DNA from: Knoxdaviesia capensis
Taxonomy: Eukaryota; Ascomycota; Sordariomycetes; Microascales; Gondwanamycetaceae
Length of the DNA stretch: 64,000 bases
Assembly: GCA_001510575.1 (NCBI GenBank)
Contig: LNGK01000010.1
Location: 495,825 to 559,824 of the forward strand
Reading direction: 5' to 3'
The notes below the pieces were generated by a model. The model searched no databases. It was not told where the DNA came from and saw only the letters and a program-made list of their open reading frames with translations. This document shows positions 23,300 to 36,200 of the stretch, piece by piece. The translations under genes and the position numbers were made by a program. Position 1 is the stretch's first letter. The number at the start of each line of letters is the position of its first letter.

Positions 23300-26200
23300 G
23301 TAACTATCTACCGATAGACGATAGACGCTTACGATCTAGCTCGAGTAGGTAACGACTAGTATACTAAAGGCTATAAATAGGCTAGCTATCTTTAACGTAC
23401 GCTAGGAATAAGTTAAACCTATTATAGCGTTTATTAAGCCGATAACCGCTTAGTAACTCTAGGGTATAGGTATTACCCTAGTAAACGTCGATAATAAGCT
23501 ACGGTCTATCGTAGAATAGCTTATATTTATACTTTTACGGTCGATATTATAATATCTAGTCGCCTTTACTAAAAATACGATACGTAGCCTTATTATTCTA
23601 TAATATAGTATGGATATATATTCGGTATACCTTTATAGAGTTAGATAATAAGCGAATAGTCTTAAATAACTATCTTTTATAAGTTAAATCTTACTAGGAA
23701 GTAATAACTTTATCTATAGTAGGCTCCCGTTTATACGGCGTAGTAATATAGGTAGTGCTATCGTAGGGCTTAATACCGAAAAATAGGTAATATAAGGAAA
23801 AGCTACTTATTTACGGTTTATTTAAATAGATACGTATAGCTTTAGGAATAACTATTAGCTAATTAATATCTTCTTAGTTTTCGGTATTAGCGCTAGCTAG
23901 ATAGCTAGCGATATACTTAATTTACCCGTTAAAGCGCTTAACTTAGCTATTTATCTATAGATAGTATATTATTATATAATACTATTATATAGGGGGGTTA
24001 TAGTTAGCGAGGAGGGTCTTAAATTTATCGGAGTTAAAGGGGGCGCTATTATTAGTAATAATCTTAACTAGCGGTCTAAATACTACGTAAATACGTACTA
24101 CTAGTAACTTCGTAGTAGCTAAGGTACTATTACGAGGGTCTATAGCTACTATAATATAGCTAGTAGTATATTCGATTACTATTAATAGCTATATCTATTT
24201 ACTATTAATAATAAAATAGCTAGTAAAATCTATTCCCTAACGTGTTAATAGTTATATAGTTAGTATTAGTTATAGCGATTCTATTACTTCGGGGGGCTTT
24301 TATAGTAATTAATATTCCGTATACCGTTAAACGGCCTTATTCGTAGCTAAAATTAAGTTAGGATACTATACTTATTTAGCTAATAGCGTATATAGGGTAC
24401 TAACGCGCGTATAGCCTTCTAGCTTATAGACCTTAATAGCTTCTAAAACGGAGGCCTCGTACGTTAGTATTTTTATTAGGATATAGTTAATAACGGTATA
24501 TACTTCGCTATAAAAGATAGCGAAATAATCCTAAACGAAGGTTAAAGGGATACGATAGGGGAGTAGATAGCTATTCTCTAAGTAGTTAATAATATCCTAG
24601 ACGTTATACTATCTAAGGTCGTCTAACTTCTTAATATTAGGGGCGATTAGCGTATCGTTTATAGGTTATTTAGTATTTATAGTATTACTTAGAGGCTATT
24701 CGGCGTCGTTTTACGGTAGTTACGCTAGTAGACGTATCTTAAATCGTTAGTTTAATAGTCTAGGGGTCTCGTTATTAGTAGTAGGAAAGGCGTTAGTTAA
24801 CGTATTATTATCGTTCGTTTCGTACCCTTCCTCTTTATTTATTACGAGCGCTATATCTATACGCGGCTATAATAACTAATTAACTAAAATATTAGCTTTA
24901 CCGGATTAATAGTAAATACGTACGCTATAGTATATAATTATATTAAGAAATCGTAATATTCTAGCTAGCTATTCCTACTTAGTAGTAAAAAGGCGTAGGG
25001 TTTTATAGTCAGTAATAATAGTAATCTTAGTAGCCTCTAACTAGCTCCTCTAATACTATAATAATATAATAATAGTAAGTATTTCTCTCTCCTAAGTACT
25101 ATATCGCTACTAGGTCTTTAATAAAACGGCGCTAAAGTACGTAACTAGGCGTAAAACGTTACGTTTATTATTAGAATCGCGTTATAGTTAGAATAACGTA
25201 GTACCGACGGTATAATTAGAAGCGTCGGTCTCGAATACCGATAAGAGTATATAGTCGTAGTTACGTAGCTCTAAGAGGGAGGCTATAGTATCGCGAATAT
25301 CGCGCTAGGCTTATAATAACTTATTATCTAGCTATACTTATATACCTTTAGGCTTATCTACTCTAGTATACTTATAAAGTAGACGTACTTTATATACGAA
25401 GTAGGGGATAAAGCGGCGTAAATAGCTAGCGGTATTTAAAAAGCTACGGATCTTAGTAATAGTAATAGGCGTTAGTCTTTCGTAGATAGTAGCTACTTTC
25501 TTAGGGTTAAGACGAATACTATAGATAGAGATAATTATTCCTAAGAACTTACCTTCTTTAACGAACTATTTATACTTCTTAAGGTTTAATAATAATTAAT
25601 AGCGGCTTAATTAACGTAGAATAGTAACTATTCTCTTAGCTAATTCTATTATTATCTTACCTTAAATATAAATATCGTTTAAAAGGCCTATAATAAAGGT
25701 ACGTACCGGCTCGAGAACCTCGTTTATAAAACGTTAGAAGGTTATAGGTACGTTTATAAAGCTAAATAGTATATAAAGCTATTTATATTATCTAAATAGT
25801 ATAGAAAACGCTATCTTTAGTATTACCTTAGGGTCTATAACTATCTACTAGAAGCCGTCTTCTAAATCGAGAAAAGTATAGAATTAGTATCTAGCGGCCT
25901 ATTAGAAGGAATCCTTAATATTTAGTAGTAGATAAGCTACTTTTTACGTAACTTCGTTTAGTATATAGTAGTTAATTACGAAACGGTATCTAAGCTAGTT
26001 ATTACTAGGGAGGGGCTTCTTAGGTAATAATAAAGTAGGTATAGACTATAGGGAGTTAATAGCGTATCGAATAATACTAAGTAAGAGTAGTTTATTAGTA
26101 AATTCCTTTATAATTTTACGTTAGTAGGGGCTATAGCGGCGTAGGGGGAGAGATCTAGGTTTAGTATTAGCGGTCTTAATATTATACTAAGTATAGGCCT

Positions 26201-29200
26201 TTATATCTAGTCTAGTATTAAAATACCGTAGAATAAAGATAAAGGTATTATTATCAAAGGCCTTTTATATAATTATTAGGGTTTCGGTATTTACTTTCTT
26301 CTATTAGTTTTCTATAATAATACGGGTACTACGAATAACGTTACGCTTCGTATGCTCTTTCGTAAGTAATAGTTACTTCTTATATTTAGGTAATAGCTCT
26401 TTATTAAATTCGATAGTTACTTAGTAAGTATTTACTATTCTAAGAAACGTTTATTAAGGTAAAAGAGTATTATTATACTATTACTTAGCGAGGTACGTAA
26501 TAAAGGGAAACGATTTAGAGGTAATATAGGAGAAGGTATAGGTATTAGGGTCTATAGGTAAAATACTATAAATATATATCGATAGAAGTAAAAGGAGGTT
26601 CTTATTATAGAAAGAGCTAGGTTTATCGTAAAAAAGGGTAATATTATCGTAGGAAGAGGTAATATTTATTAGACTAGAATCGGTAGTAGAAGTAGTATAG
26701 GTAATAGCGATATTATCTCGTCTCTAGGGAGGGTAGAAATATAGAATAACGGGGGAATCGCGTAGGAGTATAAGCTTTATCGTACTATTAGCGTTAGTAT
26801 AACCGAGCTTCGTAGCTCCGCTTTAGCTAATAGTTAAGTTAGTAAGATAGGTACCGTTAGTAATAATACTAGCTACTATAGAAATAACTTTAGATAGTCC
26901 GTTAATAGTCGTTAATTAGAAGGAAATAACGATATCGTTAATAATAGCGAAGCTACTATTACCGCCTAGGCTACTAAGGCGTAGGGGGTTAGCGGACCGG
27001 TATAGCGCTAAATAGCGACGGGCGTATAATTTAGAGACGAATACGCTAGCTATTCTAGTATTAATAAATACTATAAATAGCGTTTATTAGTTATTCGTTA
27101 GTAAACTAGTATAGAGGCGGTATCGTTTACGGTATCCTTCGCGTCGTAGCTACTTTATTAGTATCTTACTAATTAACGTTAATTCCTCTATTAAAGGGAT
27201 TATAAATAGTATAGAATAGTAGGTAACGTTAGCGAAATAGTTATTATCTACGTCTAAGCCCGTAGCTTCTAAGAGGGGAGATCCTTCGGGAGATAAGTTT
27301 TCTTTCTATATAGGGTATATACTATAAATAGCGGGTTTCTTATCCCCTCTCTTATTATTCCGCTATCCTTTATCTATTATTAGTCTATCTTTATTCCTAG
27401 AGGGGTAGGGAGTAAGGGAACGGTACGTCTTTCGGTCCTAAGACGGTCTTCGTAAATAGTTACGGTCGCGGGAGGTATTTCGAGAATAGTTACGAGGCTC
27501 GCGGGAATAACTATAATTATCTATTATTTAGCCTCTATTTATTATAAAACGCGTATTCTAACGCGCCTTTTAACGTCGATCGTTATTCTCGGTACGTAGC
27601 TCTATATATTCGTAAACCTAATAACCTATCTTTCTATATCGGAAATACGTAGATTTATCTCTATCTTTATCTTACGTAATATAATTAAGTACCTCTTTAT
27701 AGGTCCTAAATTATAGTATTTCTCCTTCCTCCTTAGTTTTCGGCGTACTATTTAACTAAGCGGCGTATAATTATCTAGTCTTTAATAAGTAGTAAGTAGT
27801 ATTAATTATAATACGGATACTAGAATCGGGGGTTATATCCTACTATATCTTATACTATAAGTCCGTAATATTATAACGTAGAATATCCTTTACTATACGT
27901 CGAATATAGTATATTTCGAGTAAGTTATTAGTAGAATTCTATATTATTTTAGCTAAAAGTTCGATAGCTTTATATTCGGACTTATTCTAATAATTAAACG
28001 CGAGAGCTATAAATACGCGCGAAAGGGTAGATATTAATATATAACTAGAGATAAATATTAGTATAGATTCTACTAATATAGGCTATAGTATATTAGTATA
28101 CTATTAAATAAAATACTAAAGGGGTATAAATTCGCCTCTAATTACTAATAGTATTTAAGACGTTTAATACGTATATAGAATTATAGATTTATATAAGTAG
28201 GTCTAAATACGTACTAATTATACTATAACTATATAGTCTACCTTACTTAGGTAGTCGCTTTATAGTTAACTAATAGCTTTTTTACTATTTTTCTTACGAT
28301 CTTCTCTATTACTAATATCCGATAGGAGTATTAACTCTAGAAACGTCGCTTAGAGGTATTAATACTACTTAATAACGTACTTATCGTTTATTAAAGGTAT
28401 ATTTTACTTTATTAGACTACCTTCGATAGCTAAATTCCTATTTACTAAACGAGGGCCCGGGAATCGTCCTTTAATAGTAAGCTATAATAGTAGTATAAAG
28501 CCGTTAATACTAATATTAGTAAACGGTTTACTATTAGGTCCTAGATATAGTTTTACTTAAAATATTACTTTAGGGGTTATCGTTTATAAGGGTATTTACT
28601 AGAATAGTATAGGAAATATTAGAAATATACCGTTATTATATACTCCTTATCTATATATATAACCTTATTATCTTTCTAGAACCGTACTACCTATACCTCT
28701 TAGTATTTATAATATAATATACGGTACCGAAGGCTAGTTTCTCGTTAGTTAGACGCTAGTTATAGGTAATAACGGGTTATTAGCTATAGTTACGCTAGAA
28801 AGGGGGCTCTTTCTACTTAGGTCGGTAGGTAATAGTAGTCCTATTATCTACGGACTAGCTAATAATAGCGAGGGAGTAGGAAAAGAGGATAAGGTAGCTA
28901 TAGCTATAGCTAGTAAGTTACTATAGCTTATAGTATCTATTAGCTTTTCTAGAAGCTTTTCTATTATCGTACTAATAATAGTATTTATATTATTAGCGCG
29001 CTCTTTCTCTCTCGCTTATCTATTAAAGGTAGACTCTATACGGTCCGTAAGTAGCGCTTTTATTATTTACTTTAATTCCTCGATCGTAATAGACTCGGTA
29101 TATTAAGGTAGTAGACTACTTACTGGCTAAGCTAGTAGGATATTTATCCCGTTATCTATAGCCTTTCCTTTCCCTCGTCTTATTATTATCTAACGATTAT

Positions 29201-29350
29201 ATATAATAGGGGTTACTTCCGTAGGGGGTTATAGCTCCTTAACTAGTAACTTACTAGTTTATAAGTTAGTTATAGCGCTTACCTTACTTAAGGCTTTAAG
29301 GTTATAGGTAATACTTTTATCTCTTTTACGTAGAATACGTTATTCTTTAT
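23300..29350 (-). pseudogene. Gypsy gag-pol remnant, copy 2
   Basis: Collinear with copy 1 and it shows the integrase end that copy 1 lacks. The zinc knuckle is at ~27,606-27,647, RT at ~25,672-26,094, the integrase core at ~23,954-24,274, and the integrase C-terminal GPY/F-like domain at ~23,330-23,600 (KYKYKLFYDRP, then GNTY, RYNR and LFLAYVKD). The frame ends near the pyrimidine-rich stretch at ~23,280. Stops in every segment. Gag start approximate. Confidence 0.8.
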
Positions 29351-30346
29351 CCGATATTTAGCGTAAAAGTAGATATTAGCGGTCTAGGCTTACCGGGAAA
29401 TAGGGGGGTTAGGGATATAAACTAATAGTAAGTAAGAGCGAAAAAGGAATAAATAGGGAAAACTAGGGTATAATAGTCGTAAATAGTTAGATAATCTAGA
29501 TTTATAGGGTTAATAATAGGGGGAAAGAGTAGTAGAAAGGTTAACTATTAGAAAAGAAATAGGGCTAGTAAAATAGGAAATAAGATTATTAGTATATAAA
29601 AGGGGTATAAAGGGGGTATAAAAGCGGGTTAGTCTTAAAATAAGAGGTAGATTAGTAATTAGAGTTAAATAGAATAAGAGAATAAGTAATAAAGGAAGTC
29701 CGTAAACGGAGATAGTAGAAAATAATCGAAAATAGTAGAAATACTAAGACGTTAGTTATTAGAATAGTAGGAGTTTTAGAAATAACTAGTAAAAGTCGTA
29801 GAAATAAATAAGTAAAGTCGTAGAATAAAGGAAAAATCGTAGAAAAATCGTAGAAATAAATAGAAATAGGTGGATTAGCTATTAAATATTTAGTAATAGG
29901 ACTCGAACCTATTAATAGTATCCGATAGCTTAGGAGGTATAGGAAAGGCACGCGAGAGGCGTGTAACGTTAGTAAAGGTAAGGTAATTCGGTATTTTACC
30001 GGAGTAATAGTAGTTAATTAGCTATTAGTTTAGTAAGGATAGAATTAAAAGAAGGAAAAAATAAAAGATATTTATTTAATATACTTTCGTTACTAAAAGG
30101 AGGTTGAATAGAAAGGGCTTTTATAAAAGAAGGGTAATTCGTAGTTTACCGCGGCGGAAAGTAGTAAAGCTATTAGTAGAGGTAAATTCTAAATTAAAAG
30201 AAAGGAAAGTCGAAATATTAGTCGATTACGTATCGATTAGGACTTAAACCTAGAGGAAAGGTAGTTAATTACGACGGTTAGGCTTTAAAGGAAGGTTAAT
30301 AAGAGATTAATAGTATAAGTATTACGCTTATAAAAAATTAATTTTT

Positions 30347-30607
30347 TATAATTCTTAGATATATAATCTAAAGGACTAATAAATAAGTTATAATTATAAG
30401 GTACGTATAGAGAAATATATATAAAGGGAAGCTTAAATTTTTTCTATCTTAAGATATTTCCTATAAAAGCGCGGTAGATATCTACCTTTTATAGGTCTTT
30501 TACTAGCTCTTTAAGGCATTTATATATATATAGATATGTACCTAAATGCTTACCGCTGGGTAGTATCTACGTGTATTAGTGTACGTTTATACGTAATTGC
30601 AATGCAC
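30347..30607 (-). repeat. Gypsy 5' LTR, copy 2 (lacks its end)
   Basis: Matches the 281-bp LTR from TATAATTC to GCAATGCAC, then switches without a spacer into the next LTR at 30,608. The missing ~20 bp suggest that copy 3 inserted into this LTR near GCAC. Confidence 0.8.
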
Positions 30608-30888
30608 TGTGATTCCTAGATATATAGTCTAAAGGACTAATAAATAAGTTACAATTATAAGGTACGTATAGAGAAATATATATAAAGGGAAGCTTGAATT
30701 TTTTCTATCTTAAGATGTTTCCTATGAAAGCGCGGTAGATATCTGCCTTTTATAGGTCTTTTACTAGCTCTTTAAGGTATTTATATATATATAGATATAT
30801 ACCTAAATGCTTACTACTAGGTAGTATCTACGTGTATTAGTATACGTTTATACGTAATTATAATATACTCTAACCTATTAGGGATCTA
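30608..30888 (-). repeat. Gypsy 3' LTR, copy 3 (281 bp)
   Basis: Starts TGTGATTCCTAG and ends ATTAGGGATCTA. Retention of TGTG at its left end shows the ancestral terminal bases. It directly abuts the truncated LTR of copy 2. Confidence 0.88.
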
Positions 30889-31369
30889 TAAGATCCCCTT
30901 TCTTAACTAGATCGTCTGCGATCTACCTTTAACTAGTAAAGGATATTAAAAGGACTTCCCTTTATATAGTTTTATACTCGTACTATAAGCGGTTTTTAAT
31001 TATTTTTGTGTTTTTCTAGGGGTCCTCTTTTTTATCTTTTTCGACTTTTCTAAGCGTATAGAAAGAAATATAATATAAAGCGAGTCTAAATAGTAGTTAG
31101 ATAGGAATAATAATAGTAATCGATAGGAAAATAGGTATTTAGTATAATAAAGGGGAACTTCCTATTTATAGCGTTTCGGGTAGCTATAGGTACCGTTTTA
31201 TCTATCTAACGATATAAATACCTTAGTATTAGATAGTATTAGGGGGGATTAAGAATACTATAATACCTAGTCGGATAGTAACGGCCTATACTATACTATA
31301 TAGGTAGCGATTACGTAACTCGTCTACCTATTATTAGTTAATATAGGCGGGCGCTACGCTAGGGAATTA

Positions 31370-32130
31370 GGCTATAAAGGTAGCGGGGACTAGGGCGTTA
31401 GGGAAAGGGGGTGCTATTATAATAGCGGTAGCTACTATTAGCGCGGCTATTAGCGTAAATACCGGTATTATAGGTGTAACGGCGGCTCTACCGGCTAGTA
31501 TTAGTGCGGTAACGGCTAGTGTAACGGGTGCTACTATTAGCGGAGCTACCGTAGGTACCGGCGGGGGTCCTCCCTTAATAATATTAATTTCGGCGCCTTC
31601 GGTAGCCGAAAAGAGAGGTAATATGTGTGCCGAGGTCGGGGCTAGCGTTAAAGCCGTACGCCGTAGGCGTATAATAGTCGGTTAAATAGGTATAAGGTAT
31701 CCCGTAAAGGTATATAGTATAGTTACGGTATTAATAAAACGGCTCGCGTTATTAAATTCTTCGCTATTTAACTTCCGATTAGCGGCCGTAGCGCCTCTAT
31801 TATAGATAAATAGATACTTAGCTACGGCGATATCCCGTAGCGCTTAGGTTTACGTACTTAGCGTATTAATCTAGTTCTTATTAGTATCTATAAAGGTATC
31901 TATTTTAGTTAATATATTATTAGGTACCCGGTAATTAGCTTAATAGTTATAGTATTTAGTATAAGTATTCTATATAGCGTTATTAATAACGTATTAATAG
32001 TAGAGAATACCCGGGTATTCGATACGTCTTAGTACGTATCGGGTATACGGAATCGGCTCGATAGCTCCGACTATAGCGGTAACGCGCGGTACGTTCGTAG
32101 CGGGAGTAGCGGTAGGGGGAATAGCGGCTA
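31370..32130 (-). pseudogene. Extra reading frame downstream of Gypsy integrase, copy 3
   Basis: Counterpart of the frame at 21,530-22,300. It keeps more TG/CA and CpG (for example around 31,480-31,640), so its Ala/Pro/Thr-rich tail is better preserved. It is cut off upstream by the N gap at 32,506. Function unknown. Confidence 0.45.
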
Positions 32131-32505
32131 TAGTAGGTAATAGGGTATTATTAGCGTTATTATTATTATTATTAGTAGGCTATTAAGAGATATTATTATC
32201 GTTTATAGTATAAATAGTAGGCTTAGTAAGTAGAATAGCTATTAATAGTGCTAGTAATAGGAAAGATAGATAGGAAAGGGATAGTAGTAATAAGAGAGAT
32301 AAAGAACTATTTAATTCTAAATCGTTTATAGCTAGAGATCGCTAGCTTCTTATACTTCTTCGTTAGTCGTATAACTATTCGTTTCTTTATTTATTATAAA
32401 TAGGGAAGAATTTAGCTTTTTATCGTAAAAGGTAAGGTTATTACGGCGTTTATCGTGCTATAGTAGTCCTTCTATTAGCTAATATAGTCCTAATAGCTAT
32501 TAAAC

Positions 32506-33209
32506 NNNNNNNNNNNNNNNNNNNNNNNNNNNNNNNNNNNNNNNNNNNNNNNNNNNNNNNNNNNNNNNNNNNNNNNNNNNNNNNNNNNNNNNNNNNNNNN
32601 NNNNNNNNNNNNNNNNNNNNNNNNNNNNNNNNNNNNNNNNNNNNNNNNNNNNNNNNNNNNNNNNNNNNNNNNNNNNNNNNNNNNNNNNNNNNNNNNNNNN
32701 NNNNNNNNNNNNNNNNNNNNNNNNNNNNNNNNNNNNNNNNNNNNNNNNNNNNNNNNNNNNNNNNNNNNNNNNNNNNNNNNNNNNNNNNNNNNNNNNNNNN
32801 NNNNNNNNNNNNNNNNNNNNNNNNNNNNNNNNNNNNNNNNNNNNNNNNNNNNNNNNNNNNNNNNNNNNNNNNNNNNNNNNNNNNNNNNNNNNNNNNNNNN
32901 NNNNNNNNNNNNNNNNNNNNNNNNNNNNNNNNNNNNNNNNNNNNNNNNNNNNNNNNNNNNNNNNNNNNNNNNNNNNNNNNNNNNNNNNNNNNNNNNNNNN
33001 NNNNNNNNNNNNNNNNNNNNNNNNNNNNNNNNNNNNNNNNNNNNNNNNNNNNNNNNNNNNNNNNNNNNNNNNNNNNNNNNNNNNNNNNNNNNNNNNNNNN
33101 NNNNNNNNNNNNNNNNNNNNNNNNNNNNNNNNNNNNNNNNNNNNNNNNNNNNNNNNNNNNNNNNNNNNNNNNNNNNNNNNNNNNNNNNNNNNNNNNNNNN
33201 NNNNNNNNN
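32506..33209. other. Assembly gap (704 N)
   Basis: An N run inside Gypsy copy 3. By alignment with copy 2 (~22,704-23,408) the missing part lies between the extra frame and the integrase C-terminal domain, and the expected size agrees with the gap length to within a few bases. Confidence 0.95.
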
Positions 33210-36200
33210 GTTAAACCTATTATAGCGTTTATCGAGCCGATAACCGCCTAGTAACTCTAGAGTATAGGTATTACCTTAGTAAACGTCGATAATAAGCTAC
33301 GGTCTATCGTAGAATAGCTCGTATTTATGCTTTTACGGTCGATATCGTAACGTTTAATCGCTTTTACTAAAAATACGATACGTAGCCTTATCGTTCTATA
33401 ATATAGTATAGATATATATTTAGTATACCTTTATAGAGTTAGATAATAGGCGAACGGTCTTAAATAACTATCTTTCGTAAGCTAAATCTTATTAGGAGGC
33501 GATAACTTTATCTATAGTAGGCTCCCGTTCGTATAGCGTAGTAATATAGGTAGCGCTATCGTAGGGCTCGGTACCGAAAAGTAGGTAATATAGGGAAAAG
33601 CTACTTATTTACGGTCTATTTAGGTAGATACGTATAGCTTTAGGAATAACTATTAGCTAATCGATATCTTCTCGGTTTTTAGTATTAGCGCTAGTTAGAT
33701 AGCTAGCGATATACTTAATTTACCCGTTAAAGCGCTTAACTTAGCTATTCGTCTATAGATAGTATATTATTATACGATACTATTATATAGGGGGGTTATA
33801 GTTAGTAAGGAGGGTCTTAAATTTATCGGAGTTAAAGGGGGTACCGTTATTAGTAATAATCTCGACTAGCGGTCTAAATACTACGTAAATACGTGCTATT
33901 AATAACTTCGTAATAGCTAAGGTACTATTACGGGGGTCTATAGCTATTATAACGTAGCCGGTAGCGTATTCTACTACCGTTAATAGCTATATCCGTTTAC
34001 TATTAATAATAAAACGGTTAGTAAAGTCTATTCCCTAGCGTATTAATAGTCGTACGGTTAATATCGGTCGTAGCGATTCCGTTACTTCGGGGGGCTTTTA
34101 TAGTAATTAATATTCCGTATACTATCGAACGGCCTTATTCGTAACTAAGATTAAATCGGGATACTATACTCGTTTAGCTAATAGCGTATATAGGGTACTA
34201 ACGCGCGTATAGCCTTCTAGCTTATAGACCTTAATAGCTTCTAAAACGGAGGCCTCGTATATTAGTATCTTTATTAAGATACGGTTAATAACGGTATATA
34301 CTTCGCTATAAAAGATAGCGAAATAGTCCTAAACGAAGGTCGAAGGGATACGATAGGGGAGTAGATAGCTATTCTCTAGGTAGTTAATAATATCCTAGAT
34401 ATTATGCTATCTAAGGTCGTCTAACTTCTTAATATTAGGGGCGATTAGCGTATCGTTCGTAAGTTATTCGGTATTTATAGTATTACTTAGAGGCTATTTA
34501 GCGTCGTTTTATAGTAGTCGCGCCAGTAGACGTATCTTAAATCGTTAGTTTAGTAGTCTAGGGGTCTCATTATTAGTAGTAGGAAAGGCGTTAGTTAACG
34601 TGTTATTATCGTTCGTTTCGTACCCTTCCTCCTTATTCGTTATAAGCGCTATATCTATACGCGGCCGTAATAACTAATTAGCTAAAATATTAGCTTTACT
34701 AGATCGGTAGTAAATACGTACGCTATAGTATACGATTATATCGAGAAATCGTAATATTCTAGCTAGCTATTCCTACTTAGTAGTAAAAAGGCGTAGGGTT
34801 TCGTAGTCGGTAATAATAGTGATCTCGGCGGCCTCTAGCTAGCTCCTCTAATACTATAATAATATAATAACGGTAAGTATTTCTCTCTCCTAGGTACTAT
34901 ATCGCTATTAGGTCTTTAATAAAACGGCGCTAAAGTACGTAACTAGGCGTAAAACGCTACGTTTATTATTAGAATCGCGCTATAGTTAGAATAACGTAGT
35001 ACCGACGGTATAATTAGAAGCGTTAGTCTCGAGTACCGATAGGAGTATATAATCGTAGTTACGTAGCTCCGGGAAGGAGGCTATAGTATCGCGAATATCG
35101 CGCTAGGCTTATAATAACTCGTTATCTAGCTATACTTATACGCCTTTAGGCTTATCTACTCCGGTATACTTATAGAATAGGCGCGTTTTATATACGAAGT
35201 AGGGGATAAAGTAGCGTAAATAGCTAGCGGTATTTAGAAAGCGACGGATCTTAGTAGTAGTAGTAGGCGCTAGTCTCTTACGGATAGTAGCTACCTTCTT
35301 AGGATCGGGACGAATACCGTAGATAGAGATAATTATTCCTAGGAACTTACCTTCTTTAACGAACTATTCGTACTTCTTAAGGTTTAATAATAGTNNATAG
35401 CGGCTTAATTAGCGTAGAATAGCGACTATTCTCTTAGCTAATTCTATTATTATCTTACCTTAAATATAAATATCGTCTAAAAGGCCTATAGTAAAGGCGC
35501 GTACTAGCTCGAGGACTTCGTTTATAAAACGCTAGAAGGTTATAGGTACGTTTATAAGGCTAAATAGTATACGAAGCTATTCGTATTATCTAAAAGGCGT
35601 AGAAAACGCTATCTTTAGTACTACCTTAGGATCTATAACTATCTACTAGAAGCCGTCTTCTAGGTTAAGAAAGGTATAGAATCGGTATCTAGCGGCTTAT
35701 TATAGGGAATCCTCGATATTCGGTAGTAGATAGGCTACCTTTCGCGTAACTTTATTTAACGTATAGTAGTTAATTACGAAACGGTATCTAGGTTAGTTAT
35801 TACTAGGGAGGGGCTTCTTAGGTAGTAATAGTATAGGTATAGACTATAAGGAGTTAATAGCGTATTAAATAATACCGAGTAAGAGTAGTTTATTAGTAAA
35901 TTCCTTTATGATTTTACGTTAGTAGGGGCTATAGCGGCGTAGGGGGAGAGATCTAGGTTTAATATTAGCGGTCTTAATATTATACTAAGTACGGGCCTTT
36001 ACGTCTAGTCTAGTATCGAAATACCGTAGAATAAAGACGAAGGTATTATTATCGAAGGCCTTTCGTATAATTATTAGGGCTTTAGTATTTACCTTCTTCT
36101 ATTAGTTTTCTATAATAATACGGGTACCGCGAATAGCGTCGCGCTTCGTACGCTCTTTTATAAGTAATAGTTACTTCTTATACTCGGGTAATAGCTCTTC

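Larger units (their letters stand above)
21046..30607 (-). mobile_element. Ty3/Gypsy LTR retrotransposon, copy 2
   Basis: From the right: 5' LTR 30,347-30,607 (lacking its last ~20 bp), leader ~29,350-30,346, gag-pol ~23,300-29,350, extra region ~21,080-23,290, and only the last ~30 bp of the 3' LTR (21,046-21,075). Heavily RIP-mutated. The left LTR is interrupted exactly where Copia E3 ends. Confidence 0.9.
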
